From Tolypeutes matacus (Eukaryota; Chordata; Mammalia; Cingulata; Chlamyphoridae): a stretch of DNA of 64,000 nucleotides. This document shows positions 35,226-45,577 of this stretch, piece by piece (positions within the stretch are counted from its first letter, which is position 1; each line of letters begins with the position of its first letter). The stretch spans positions 4,093,437 to 4,157,436 of the forward strand of contig JAKSZT010004976.1 of assembly GCA_026826555.1 (NCBI GenBank), in the 5' to 3' direction. The notes beneath the pieces are model-generated. The model saw only the letters and a list, made by a program, of their open reading frames with translations, was not told the DNA's origin and made no database searches. The position numbers were made by a program, and so were the translations under genes.

Positions 35226-36105
35226 TGATTCCTTACACAGTTGGTTCCTCTGATTGCTGATAAATCAGACCACAAAGATTTGAAAATTATTTTCATTGTG
35301 TGTGAAAACCATCTGTCAACACATTACACACCAGGCACTGACATACACACTCAATTTTGTCTGACACAGTACACAAATCCATTTTGAGTGTAGTGGAGAA
35401 TTTATTTATGTTTTAGTTACACATCCCCTCTGCATTTTAAAATCCAAACACCACACACTGGTGGGAGCATGGCCAAAAGCCAACAGATTTCAATCTTGTT
35501 GAAATGGGTGAAAAAACACAGAAGAACCTCATGAGACTAGGATCATGGAAACCAAAATCTTGGCATAGGGAAGAAAAAAGATGATAAAATGTTCAAGCTC
35601 TTTCCATTGGAGGACTTGACTTAGGGAGGGATGACTGGAAAGATATGGCTTCTTCTGATTTCTCACATTTGGGGGAAGAGACATCACATAGAGTGCCCTC
35701 CAGGAACTTGATGTGACAACTCTTGGGTTCACCCAGCTTCAATTGTTGGAACACACCTGATGTTATGTGATGCTTTCTAGCCAAGAGTACCAGGGGACAA
35801 TGTTGGGAATATATTTTGGGGACTCCATGAACTCCAGAAGTAAAGGATTGGTGTCATATTCTTTACCACTCTTTTGTTAAGGAGAAACTTCGGAAAATTT
35901 TAAGCCCCCTGCAAAAAAAACATGCATATGAAAACACACAAGCACTCACATTCTCTCTCTATGCTTGAATATAATCATTACTCTCACCAACATCATACAA
36001 AGTCACACAAATCGATTCACAAAATATTTGGATCAAAGAAATTTTGAATAAGATCAAGAAACCATTATGAACATTTCCTTTATTTTAATGATGTTTCTAT
36101 CTTCA
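35226..36105. other. unclassified non-coding stretch
   Basis: No named repeat recognised. A 63-codon antisense frame at 35593-35784 looks protein-like but matches nothing I know. Confidence 0.4.
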
Positions 36106-36853
36106 ACAACTGTGGCAGTTTGGTATTGTTTATGAATTCCAAAAATATATATTGGATTGTGTTTGTAAACTGGTCTGTTCCTCTGGGTGTATTAGATTGT
36201 ATTAGATTTAGAGGGATTATTTTTACTTTATTAAAGCAAGATTAGGGCTTCTATTTGACCAGGTCATTAGGGCAACTTGGTTTGAGTACCTGCCTACAGC
36301 TAGCTCATAGCTGTAGGCTATATAAACAGGTGCTCAATCAAAAACAGGGAAGTAAATACACACAGGAGAACAGAGAGTTTAGTTTTGGACACTGGAGCCC
36401 CAGGGAGAGAGCCAAACTGTTCACCTGATAGTTTGCAGCTGAAGAGACCAGAGCCATGAACAGTGGAGAAAGCCCAGAAAGAAACGAGCCCCAGGAAGAG
36501 AGATGAGCCTGATTGTCTACAGCTGACCTTGTGGAAAGACCAGAGCAGCTGAACCCAGAAAGAAATGAGCCCCTGGGAGAGTGACAAGCCTTATGCCAGC
36601 CTATAGCTGAGATTAGAAGAAGCTGGGACTACGAAGCCTTAAGGGGAAGGAGGAAGGCTGAACCCTCGCAGACATTATCTGCCATCTTGTGTCAACACGT
36701 GACAACAGACTTTGGGTGATAAAGTACCTCTTACGGTACCTTGAGTTGGACTCTTTAGGGCCTGGTGAACACCCCAAATAAATATCCTTATAAAAGCCAA
36801 CAGAATTCTTCTACTTTGCATCAGCAACCCCTTTGGCCGACTAATATAACAAC
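36106..36853 (+). mobile_element. solo MaLR-type LTR with 5-bp TSD
   Basis: LTR at 36111-36848 flanked by ACAAC (36106-36110, 36849-36853), the 5-bp TSD expected for ERVL/MaLR. It starts 'tgtggcagtttggtattgtt' and ends 'ctaatata'. The usual terminal CA seems mutated to TA, judging from the copies at 48.5-50.4 kb and 53.3 kb. It has a TATA box (TATAAA, 36321-36326) and a poly(A) signal (AATAAA, 36777-36782). It is about 120 bp longer than the 50-kb LTR because of an extra central block around the TATA box. Confidence 0.88.
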
Positions 36854-37747
36854 ATTCTACAACCATATGTTAGTTTGAATTGAGGCGACCAGTCCATTAT
36901 GGTCATTACCCATGACTCTAAGATTATGCTTAAAATTTCCTGTGTCATTTGCATACCACTAATTTCTGAGCTTGGCCCCAGTTCAAAACAATGCTTTTCT
37001 ATAATAACCCACATTGTGGTGGTTTGGGGGCTGTATACAACAGAACACTCATACATGATTTTGCTAATTTTTCCCCCTTGACGGACTTACACAAATCATG
37101 CCTGCCCTTTAGCCCTATCATCTTTCCTGAATATATTTGACCCTGCTATCTGTTTGTGTTTGAAAGTCCACTGTCCAGAAAATAAATGCAGCCTTCCATT
37201 GTCTGAGCCAGTATCTAGGGTCTCCTAGTTCTTTAGACTCTAGGGACTCAGAAGCTAAATCAGGTTTTATTGTGGGACATAAGCTCCTGGCCCAATATCA
37301 AGGAACAGGATGAGGTCTGGGGAGTGGAAGGGCTGACCCAGTAGTTTCCACTCTGGGGTGTAAACATGGGAGCAAACCTTGGGGGCCCTTGGCTGTGAAA
37401 CTCTGATCTCTGAAGATTCCTTCACTTGAGGAAGACTTAGGATAGGGTTTACTAAGGTCTTTCTCAGACCTGCATTTGGGGGAGGCAAAGGGACATAAAC
37501 TGACATATTTGTTTATCATCCTGAAGGGTAAATTCTCCACTTTTCTCTGGTACAAACAAATATGGCAGGCCTGGAGGGCATCTTTTCTCTCTGCCACTGT
37601 TGAAATCTTCAAAGGTCTGCTCCAACAATTCCTTCTGGTACACACCCACATCAACTTGGATAAGCAGACCCAGGCATGGGTCTCTAACCCGATCTGAATC
37701 AAACAGAATCATTCTTCCCAAAAAATAGCACTTGGGACAGAAGTACT
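36854..37747. other. unclassified; possible old retroviral LTR and antisense frames
   Basis: 36867-37260 has an LTR-like end (AATAAA, then a 'gtctgagcc..tctagggtctcc' block), but no matching partner, TSD or primer site. Two antisense 134-codon frames and a 79-codon frame overlap in 37267-37868 without recognisable motifs. Confidence 0.25.
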
Positions 37748-37880
37748 GATCAATGATTCTCAACTCTAGCTTCATAATGGAATCACCTATGAACTTTAAA
37801 AAAATACAAATTCTCCCTCTCCCCCTCAGAGATTCTGCAGTATTTGTCTGGTGTGAGCCCCTAGGCATTCTTTTGGTGAG
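37748..37880. mobile_element. MER5A-like MITE
   Basis: 'atcaatgattctcaactcta', 'taatggaatcacctatgaac' and 'tcagagattctgcagt' follow the MER5A order. Confidence 0.7.
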
Positions 37881-38003
37881 TATTATTTTAATATTTTACT
37901 TTTTAATTATGAAATATTCAAAACACATAGAAACACACAGGTAACCTATAACACATATCCATGAATTTACCACCTAGATGTAACATGATACATTGCTTTA
38001 TTT
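37881..38003 (-). mobile_element. L1M 3' end fragment
   Basis: 'ttatgaaatattcaaaacac' followed by 'tgaatttaccacctagatgt' matches the antisense L1M 3' terminus. Confidence 0.65.
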
Positions 38004-38150
38004 GAGAAAGAAGGAAGGAGGAAAGAAAGAAAGGGAAAAGGGAAGGTAGAGAAAAGGAAAGAAGGAATGGAGGGAGAGGAGGAAAAAAGGAGGGAAGAAA
38101 GGAAGGACAGAAGGAAGGAGAGGTGGAAGATTTAAAGAAAGGAAAGGAAG
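38004..38150. repeat. (GGAA)n/(GAAA)n purine-rich simple repeat
   Basis: About 147 bp of GGAA, GAAA and GGGA units, directly after the L1M fragment. Confidence 0.93.
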
Positions 38151-38174
38151 TAACATATATTAGAGTCTAACATG

Positions 38175-38345
38175 GATCAGGTTCTATGGCTGGTACTTAA
38201 TATTCCATATCTCATTTAAATCTCATACAAGATGGGAGCAGGTAAGGAAATTGCTCATTGGAGAAGTTAAGCAACATTTCTAAGGTCACACAGCTATTAG
38301 GTGGTCCCTGGATTTGGGCCCCATTTTCTCTAATTCATAGTTCCC
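38175..38345 (-). repeat. MIR SINE
   Basis: Antisense MIR: 'tatctcatttaaatctcata', 'taaggtcacacagctattag', 'ctggatttgggcccc'. Confidence 0.8.
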
Positions 38346-39274
38346 TTAGCTCTTTCTGCTGAAGCTCTCATGTCAGGCAGAGGAACCCTGGGACAGACAA
38401 GCAAAAGCCTGTACATTTGGTGAATGTACAGCTCAAACGCACCCTATAAAATCTCGTCGGTCCCTTCCCTTTTGCCATGGACCTTGGAGTTACAGAAGGA
38501 AATAGGGATGGAGCCAGAATCTTTTCAGCTGTGCTTCAGACTGGTGTAAATTCAAGTGATGACAGAGAACAGTGGACTTTGTTTGGTTTAGATGGGGCTT
38601 TACGCAGCATTTCCTAATGATATCTATTATATCAGCTGTAAAATAGAATGGGACCAAATCCTGCCACAGCTGAGGTCTGGCGGGCGGTAAGTGGCCCTCC
38701 AACCCAAGCATCCTGGATCTCAGCCAGGACTTTTATCTCTTTGGCTTAGGCTGAGAAAGTGGCAAAGACCAAGATTAGCTAGAAAGGAAAAATAAATACA
38801 ATAAAATGCTTGGCAAGCATCCACCAGGATCTGAAAATGAGTTATGGCAGAGAGACAGGGAATGGATTTTTCCCCTTGGTGGTCATACCTGCCTGAGAGT
38901 ACCAAGTGTTCCAGGACAATCCAGGACAGCCACCTTCACCTGAACAAAGAACGGGGTGCAGAGCCCTTCTAGTGGGGGCACCATTGAGAGCGCCATTCCT
39001 GAATTTGGCTGGAATCAGTTAACTGTGCTAGATAGTGGGAGAATTGACTTGGAATGACCACTCCTTCTCTCGTCTCTCCCCCTTTCTCTGTCTCTCTTTA
39101 CTTTCTTCTCTCTCCCACCTTCACTTCTCTGCATATTATTTTATTTTGTTAAATGATAAACTGTTAAAAATGTCCCATAGAAAATCATTATTCTCAATTT
39201 GAATAATGGAATACAATATGTCAGTGTAGAGCTGCAAGATATAATGCTGATTGAAAAAAACAAATCGTGAAATA
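38346..39274. other. unclassified stretch with CT-rich tract 39060-39118
   Basis: No gene or named transposon recognised. Confidence 0.45.
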
Positions 39275-39400
39275 ATGTTAACCCATGAAGAAACTGAGGC
39301 TCAGAGAGGTAAAGCACCTTGAGCTGAAGCCTGTCCAGTTAGGAAGTGGTAGACATGAGACCACAGGCATAGCCTGGAATATTCAAAGCCACCTCTCTTT
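39275..39400 (-). repeat. MIR SINE
   Basis: Antisense MIR: 'gaagaaactgaggctcagag' and 'aggtaaagcaccttgagc', then a diverged remainder. Confidence 0.75.
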
Positions 39401-39509
39401 CTGCAATGCTTCAGTGCCTCTGCTGAGGATCTTGTATCAGAGCAAGGGGTGTTGAAAACCCATGAGACCATTTTCCTATTAAAGAACACCAGCTCTGTGC
39501 AGGACTAAC

Positions 39510-39620
39510 TTTAAAAATTTTTTATTTTGAAATAATTTCAAACTTGCAGGGCACTTGCAAAAATAATACCAACCCCATACAGAGAACTCCACCTGGATAC
39601 ACAGATATATTATCCTTTAA
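39510..39620 (-). mobile_element. L1MC-like 3' end fragment
   Basis: 'tttttattttgaaataattt' followed by 'caaacttgcagggcacttgc' matches the antisense L1M 3' terminus. Probably the 3' part of the fragment at 40760-41240. Confidence 0.75.
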
Positions 39621-40759
39621 AACAAGAAGTCTAGAGGTAGGGCAGCTCCAAGGATGGTTGATTCAATGCTCAGTGATTCTCAAGGGCCTGGGTTTTACCG
39701 AAGCTTTTCTTCGTCACCCACTGAATCTCGGTGTTATTAAAGGCAGCTCCCCTCATGGACTCAAGATGCTGCTGCACATCCAGACATCATAGCCAAACAC
39801 CACAATGCCCAGAGGAAGAACAGTATAATCTTTATTTGTCTCTTTACTGAGAGCAAAGACATCTTTCCTAGAAGCCCTGAGCAGACTTCACCACATGTCG
39901 CACTGGCCAGGACTTGGATCACCTGCCCATTCCTGGAACAATCACTGGCAAAGAGAATGAGATTGCCATAAATTGCTTAAACAAATTATTTGAGGTGAAA
40001 CAAATGTGGGGAAGTCAGCCACAAAGACTACAATACACTCACAATGCAAATAAAAGTAGACTGTTTTGAACAATGATGCGATAATTATAAATATCATTTT
40101 GAAGGGCTCAAAGAAAGCAGAAGCAACTTTTAAAAAACAAAATTGTGTCGGTGTCATTCATAAATGAGCCTTGCTCTCATCATTCATAAGATACAGTTTA
40201 TAATATCCCATCCACATACTTTGCAGTCATTGTGCAAATCTGATACGATGATGTAAGGAATATGCTCTGGGAACTGAGAACCGTTGTAGGCATGTAAGAT
40301 ATAATGGATTCAAGGATAAATAACGGATACTTGGCTCTGTCTTGTCATCTGGCTTCTTTCCATAAAGAAATGTGGGCAGGTTTTCTCCCCCCTGGCTACT
40401 CACTTGTCATGAATATAGGGCATTCTGTCTCCCTCTTTCCCATGTTTGCCCATTCAGGGACTTAACATATTAACACAATTAATATTTAGACTATTGTCTA
40501 ATTTAATTTTCGAAGCATCATTGAGAAGAATGTTAGGTAGAGTAGGGCAGAGAAAATACATTTTCTCTTATACAGATAGAGAAGTTGAGGCACAAGGGAT
40601 TGGGACCCAAGGCAGGCAACCTTAGAAAAGGTCAAGGAGCAGGAATCATAGGACTTGGCATTGCCTTTTCAGACCTCTTTCCTTCTTGGCTCACCTGTAA
40701 GCAAATGTATCTCAACACTGTGGGTCCATATGCTTATTCTGCTCTTACTAGTTTCTATG
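39621..40759. other. old repeat-like insert; MIR-like piece at 40480-40600
   Basis: 39640-40010 ('gccaggacttggatcacctg', 'ctggcaaagagaatgagatt') resembles an old mammalian repeat that I cannot name. It separates two pieces of one L1M. 40480-40600 has an antisense MIR-like block. Confidence 0.4.
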
Positions 40760-41240
40760 AAGGTGAATATTTCCTATGACCAAGGACATTACATAGTATT
40801 AACACTGATGCAGTACTGTTATCTAGTGCAGAATCTATTTCTAAATTTCATCAATTGTTAAAAAAAATGTCTGTCTTAGTTACTTCCCCTAGTCCAGCAA
40901 TCAAACTTTGTGTTCATTTGTTGTATCTCTTTAGATGCCTTTAATTTCGAGCAGTTCCTTAGTCTTCTTTGTGTGTGTCTTGACCTTGACATTTCTGAAG
41001 AATACAGGCCAATTACTTTGTAGACTGTCACTCCATTTGGATTTATCCAGTGTCTTTACTTCTGGCAAGAAAATCATAGAAGTGAGGTTGTGTCCTTCCT
41101 AGCCCATCCTGTTAGGACCTGTGTGATGCCTGTTTGTTCCAATATGGATGGTGTTACCTTTGAGCTCAATTAATTTTTGATTCATGTTGAACGAAATAAC
41201 CTTGGAGAGCTCCCACATTTGGAAAGCTGATTCTGGATTA
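40760..41240 (-). mobile_element. L1MC-like 3' UTR fragment
   Basis: 'ttcgagcagttccttagtct', 'cttgaccttgacatttctga' and 'agaatacaggccaattactt' match L1M 3' UTR antisense. It probably continues the fragment at 39510-39620. Confidence 0.75.
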
Positions 41241-41596
41241 CCTGAGGGCTGATTTTACTTTAAGCATTAGGAATACCATTAGATGACACACACACACCCT
41301 TTTTTTTTGCCTCAGCTACGTAATTGTCAATTATTTACCTGTAATTCAAGATGGAAAATCAAAAGTAAAATCAAATCAGATCAGTTTGGTAATTCTTCAC
41401 AACTTAGTCTAATAAAGGACAGAGTTTGAAAGCCACGGATAAAGTAATTTTCTTTAAATAAAGTGAATGAATAATTAGGATAAGGAGCAAATTTTAATAT
41501 TCTATGAGACTCTTACCTTCCTTAAGCTAGAATATATCTGCAAAGGAATTTTCAAAAAAATTTTTTTTCTTCCCAGTAAATTGCAACTTGTAAAAA

Positions 41597-41613
41597 AGCC
41601 ACTAGGTGGCACA
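41597..41613 (+). promoter_or_regulatory. candidate CTCF binding site
   Basis: AGCCACTAGGTGGCACA matches the core CCASYAGRKGGC completely. Not inside a recognised repeat. Binding not shown. Confidence 0.5.
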
Positions 41614-42665
41614 CTGGTTCTAGTCATTCTCTCAGCAAGTCTGTCGGGAAATTTGTTTGCTACTGGAAAATGTTAGTTGCTCAAGAAGTCAGCTCAGTTA
41701 GCTCCCAGGAATCTAAAGAAGATAGTTTGTGAAAACCTCTCAACTGAATACATCTTGAGCTTGGATTGAGAATGCTTCCCTCTCCCTCATTTCCAAATTT
41801 AAGAAAGCCAAATACTTAAGTACAGGATGAAAAAGAGGGGGAGAAGAAATATCAGTAGTTCAATAGAACTATTAACCTTTAAATATTTTAGAGATATTTG
41901 GCCCCTACCATTTCCTAGAGGAAAAGAAATCCGCAAAGAAAAGAAAGCTAGAATCCCCTGAAGCAGGAGCATGAGTGACAGTGTGTGCTACTGGAGGTTG
42001 GTATAGAGGGAAGAGAGGACAGGAGCTAACAATGGTTTTACAAAACCTCTTCCCCCATTCCCACTAAAGTTTCATGCAAGTTTTAAACTTTTAACCTTTA
42101 TTAATTCGAGGTGAAGGCATAAGAGAAACTCTAACCAAATATTAACACCCTGAAAGACAAACTAAACTTTCTACTCACGTTTGGTGTGGACTACAGGCTA
42201 CTCTTGCTGCTGCAACCAGCTTATTGCTTTAAGCAGACTGAATTTAAATTATATATATACTTTATAGATTACATATAATCTACATATCAAGTACAAATCT
42301 ATTCATGTGATTGCACTGTACTACTTGTTGGCTTTTAAATGTCATTTAATGCTTTGTCAAAAGAGCTAGAACCTCCTATATAGGGTTTATCTCCAAAGCA
42401 CGATGTAGACCAAACTAATGTGCATTTGCTGAGTATTACTTGACTCCCTGGTTTCTGTTAATTGTCATACTATCACTTAAATAAGTGGTTGCCCAAATTC
42501 TGCAGTGTGCCTCTGCAGCCCTGGGAGGATGTTCAGGAGGGGACCAGAAGCAATGGGCAGCCACAAGTCAACCTCTCTGCCAAGACTACATGGTCACACA
42601 TACAGTTCCTTGGACCACCTTGGAGCCCCACCTATAGAAGTCACTTCAGTTGTATTTATTTGTTC

Positions 42666-42682
42666 ATTCACAAGAGGGCAGT
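42666..42682 (+). promoter_or_regulatory. candidate CTCF binding site
   Basis: TTCACAAGAGGGCAGTA resembles the CTCF core with AGAGGGCAG intact. A weaker match than the 41.6-kb site, in the same orientation. Confidence 0.4.
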
Positions 42683-43187
42683 ATTCAGTGCTCTTCTGTT
42701 TTGAAGTTCAGTCTTGGCTGACCGATTATTCTTACCAGGGATTGTGGGTAGCTCCCAAATTAGAAAATAACAATAATAATTATTATTTGGTTCATTATAA
42801 TTGAACCAAATAATTTTTGCTTCTACTACTCTAAATTCAACAATCTTAGTAATTTTTTATTTTTTATTTTTATTCATTTTTATGAATAACAACAAAATCC
42901 TCTCATGTTTGACAAATTATAGTACATAATATGTGCCAACTAAAGTATGGATTCAGACCCCAGAGGATGTGTAATTCATAAAGAGACTTGCAGATCCCAC
43001 CAGTAACTCTTTGCTTCTCTAGGAGCCTTGAGTACCAGGAAAAAATATTTTTCAGTTGAGCTAAGTGAAGTCAATATCAACTGTTATTTCAAGGTATATG
43101 TAAGCCACAAAACATGCTCTTTCTTATAAAGTATAGACCTGTGCAAGTCTTTTATGTCAGTTTGCAAATTCCCTGTTCCACTAACAC

Positions 43188-43330
43188 TGTGGTTCTAAAC
43201 TACGGGGAACATAAGAATGACACAAGGACCTTGCTAAAATAAAGCCAGAGACCAATAGAGTCCATTTGGTATGGACATGTGTAAGAGTCTGTATTTTTCA
43301 AAACCAGCATTCAAGAAGATGTAGGCAGTG
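43188..43330. mobile_element. MER5A-like MITE
   Basis: 'acactgtggttctaaactac', then 'gaccttgctaaaataaagcc' and 'agagtctgtatttttcaaaa'. End degraded. Confidence 0.65.
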
Positions 43331-43349
43331 CTTTAATAAGAATGTGTTG

Positions 43350-43408
43350 GGGAGCAAGTATAGCTCAAGTGGTTGAGCGTGTACTTTCCATGCACAAGGT
43401 CCTGGGTG
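43350..43408 (+). mobile_element. truncated tRNA-derived SINE head
   Basis: 'agtatagctcaagtggttga' gives an A box; the copy stops after 'aaggtcctgggt', at the start of the B box region. No tail or TSD. Confidence 0.7.
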
Positions 43409-44178
43409 TCTCATCGTTGATAATGCTTCATATGCACGTCACTTTCAAGTTTACAAAGTATTTTCAAATATACCACAGGTTGTGTTTTAAGGAGTCCCAA
43501 GCATTTCCAGCAGCTTTTCAGGGGACCTGCTCTTGAATCCTCAGGTGCCAGTCAACAAGAGTAGTTCAACATTCATGCATTTCATAAATAACCCATGTAA
43601 TAGTCAACTGTCTTGAGACCCAGTTCTGGCAGAGAATTGCCATAAAAAAATGCCATCTAATTTTATAGCAATTTAAATCTTTACTTCATTTTGTCAAGCA
43701 ATGCCCTAAGAGAGTATATTTTCTATGTATTTATGTATTTGTTATGAAAGTGAGTATATATGTGATATATTTATATATAATTTCTTTAATATATAGCAAA
43801 AATTTCTTTAAAACCCAACTTTTTGTACCCTTCTCACTCTCATTGCCAGCAGTTGCTCCAGAACCTCCCTTCTTGCCTGAAGTAACTCCTCTCTTGCACA
43901 GAGGGGATTTTTGGCTTTACTTCCCTTCCTTATTTACTTTGACATATTCTTTTATTTTTAACAAATAATTTTATCTTTTTTTTCCATATAAGTTAACTTA
44001 GCCCTATCAGCTTTGTCCATTTTCTCTTCTCTGGTGTCTTCCAAACTACATTCATTAGCCTGACTCTGCACAACAAATTCCCAGGACTGCTGGGACAGTA
44101 CAGGAAACCAAATTTCATACACATTAAATAGATTCTACTGCAGCAAAATGAAAGTTCCAAACCCCCACCACCACATTT
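43409..44178. other. unclassified non-coding stretch
   Basis: No gene or named repeat recognised. Confidence 0.45.
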
Positions 44179-44312
44179 TTCAAATGTTTTATTTTTTATT
44201 TATTTTTATTTCTATTTTTTTTAGGCAGTACCGGGAATTAAACCTGGGACCTTGTACATGGGAAACAGGGGCTCAAACCACTGAGCTATTACCACTTCCC
44301 TTCAAATGTTTT
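44179..44312 (-). mobile_element. tRNA-derived SINE with 12-bp TSD
   Basis: TTCAAATGTTTT flanks the insert (44179-44190, 44301-44312). Antisense: T-rich tail, B box complement 'gggaattaaacctggg', A box complement 'tgagctatta'. More diverged than the 24-kb and 56-kb copies. Confidence 0.88.
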
Positions 44313-44803
44313 TTTTTTTTAAATTAATGGATGGTATCATATAATATATTTAAAAATGTTATTATTTTTTGCATGATATATTCTATGGAAATGATTTTCA
44401 GCAAAATACATAGTAAATATTGACTTCAGTTAAACTTAAAACAATCTTATTTGATATTCATGATTTCTAGAAACAAATAGTTTCTATTTAACAAGATGAC
44501 TTTCTTAATTTCCAGAATCTACTTTCATCTCACTTTCCTTGACATTTGTTTTCTTGTCAATGTTGGCTTTGTTCTCAGATCTTTCCCCATTTCTGCCTAA
44601 TCAAGATGCAATAACGGCTTGCTCTGGGTTTTGATAGCCAAGGCCTGAGAATGCAAGACAGTCACCCATAGGTATTTAGGATCTGGGGCATGTAAAGTTT
44701 TCTGCATAGCTTGGACTTATGACTTTTCTGAAGAAGCACAATGTCCCTTTTTCCTTCAAAGGCTACTTCAAAGGAAGACTCCACTAGTGTCTTTACTCTA
44801 AGA

Positions 44804-44870
44804 CTTTAAATCTAAAATAGATTCAAAATGTTAAATTTCTAGATTTAAAGCTTTAAATCTAAAATAGATT
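44804..44870. repeat. 20-bp direct repeat, 47-bp period
   Basis: CTTTAAATCTAAAATAGATT occurs at 44804-44823 and exactly again at 44851-44870. A small local duplication of unknown origin. Confidence 0.9.
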
Positions 44871-45149
44871 TAGATTAGGAAGAAGCAGAAATGTTTTCTA
44901 GGAACCTATGAATTCAGTGTAATTCCATTCAAAATTACCACAGGAACTTGAGGAGTTCTTTCTAATATCCATGAGAATCTACAAATATCTGTGAGGAGCT
45001 ATCCCCTAAGTGTGAAACATGATCCAATCAGAAAATAAGACTTTATTACTTAAAGCTCTATTAATTAAGAAACTGTGATATTAATGCAGGTATAGATGGG
45101 GGCAGGGAGCACATAGAGGACTTAGAAATCTATCTCTGCATTAATGAGT

Positions 45150-45577
45150 GTCTTGATCTGCCAGGCTGCTATGATAAACACCACGTAATGGGTTGGTTTA
45201 AACAACAGGCATTTATTGGCTCATGGATTCAGGAATCCCAAATCAAGGTCATTGCTTTCTTCCCAGAGTGTGTAGCATTCTGGTGCTGACTTGCAGACAC
45301 GCCTGGGGCTCTTTGGCTTGTATATGTGCTCCTGTCACATGACAATCTCTCCTTGTGTCTGCTCCTCCCAGTTCCCCTGACTTCCATCTTCCAGTTTCTT
45401 CTCTTTATAAGGCCTCCATTAATATGAATTAAGACCCACCCTGACTCAGCTGGCCACACCTTTACTGAAAATAACATCTCCTAGAGGACCTGTTGACAAT
45501 GGGCTCACATCCACAGGGACGTGGGTTAAGATTAAGAACATGTCTGTTTTGGGGGCCATGATTCAATGCACCACAAC
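45150..45577 (-). mobile_element. MLT1-like solo LTR inserted in L1
   Basis: Antisense LTR: begins 'tgtcttgatctgccaggctg', then 'gggttggtttaaacaacagg', and near the end 'gggctcacatccacaggg', 'ttaagattaagaacatgtct'. Same family as 12990-13490. The TSD is not recognisable. Confidence 0.65.

Larger units (their letters stand above)
41241..43187. other. unclassified, largely repeat-free stretch
   Basis: No named repeat and no gene recognised across about 1.9 kb. Two candidate CTCF sites lie in it. Confidence 0.45.

Noticed and set aside
36867..37260. candidate retroviral LTR
   Set aside because: Has an AATAAA and an R-U5-like flavour, but I found no TSD, partner LTR or primer-binding site, so it is not called as a separate feature.
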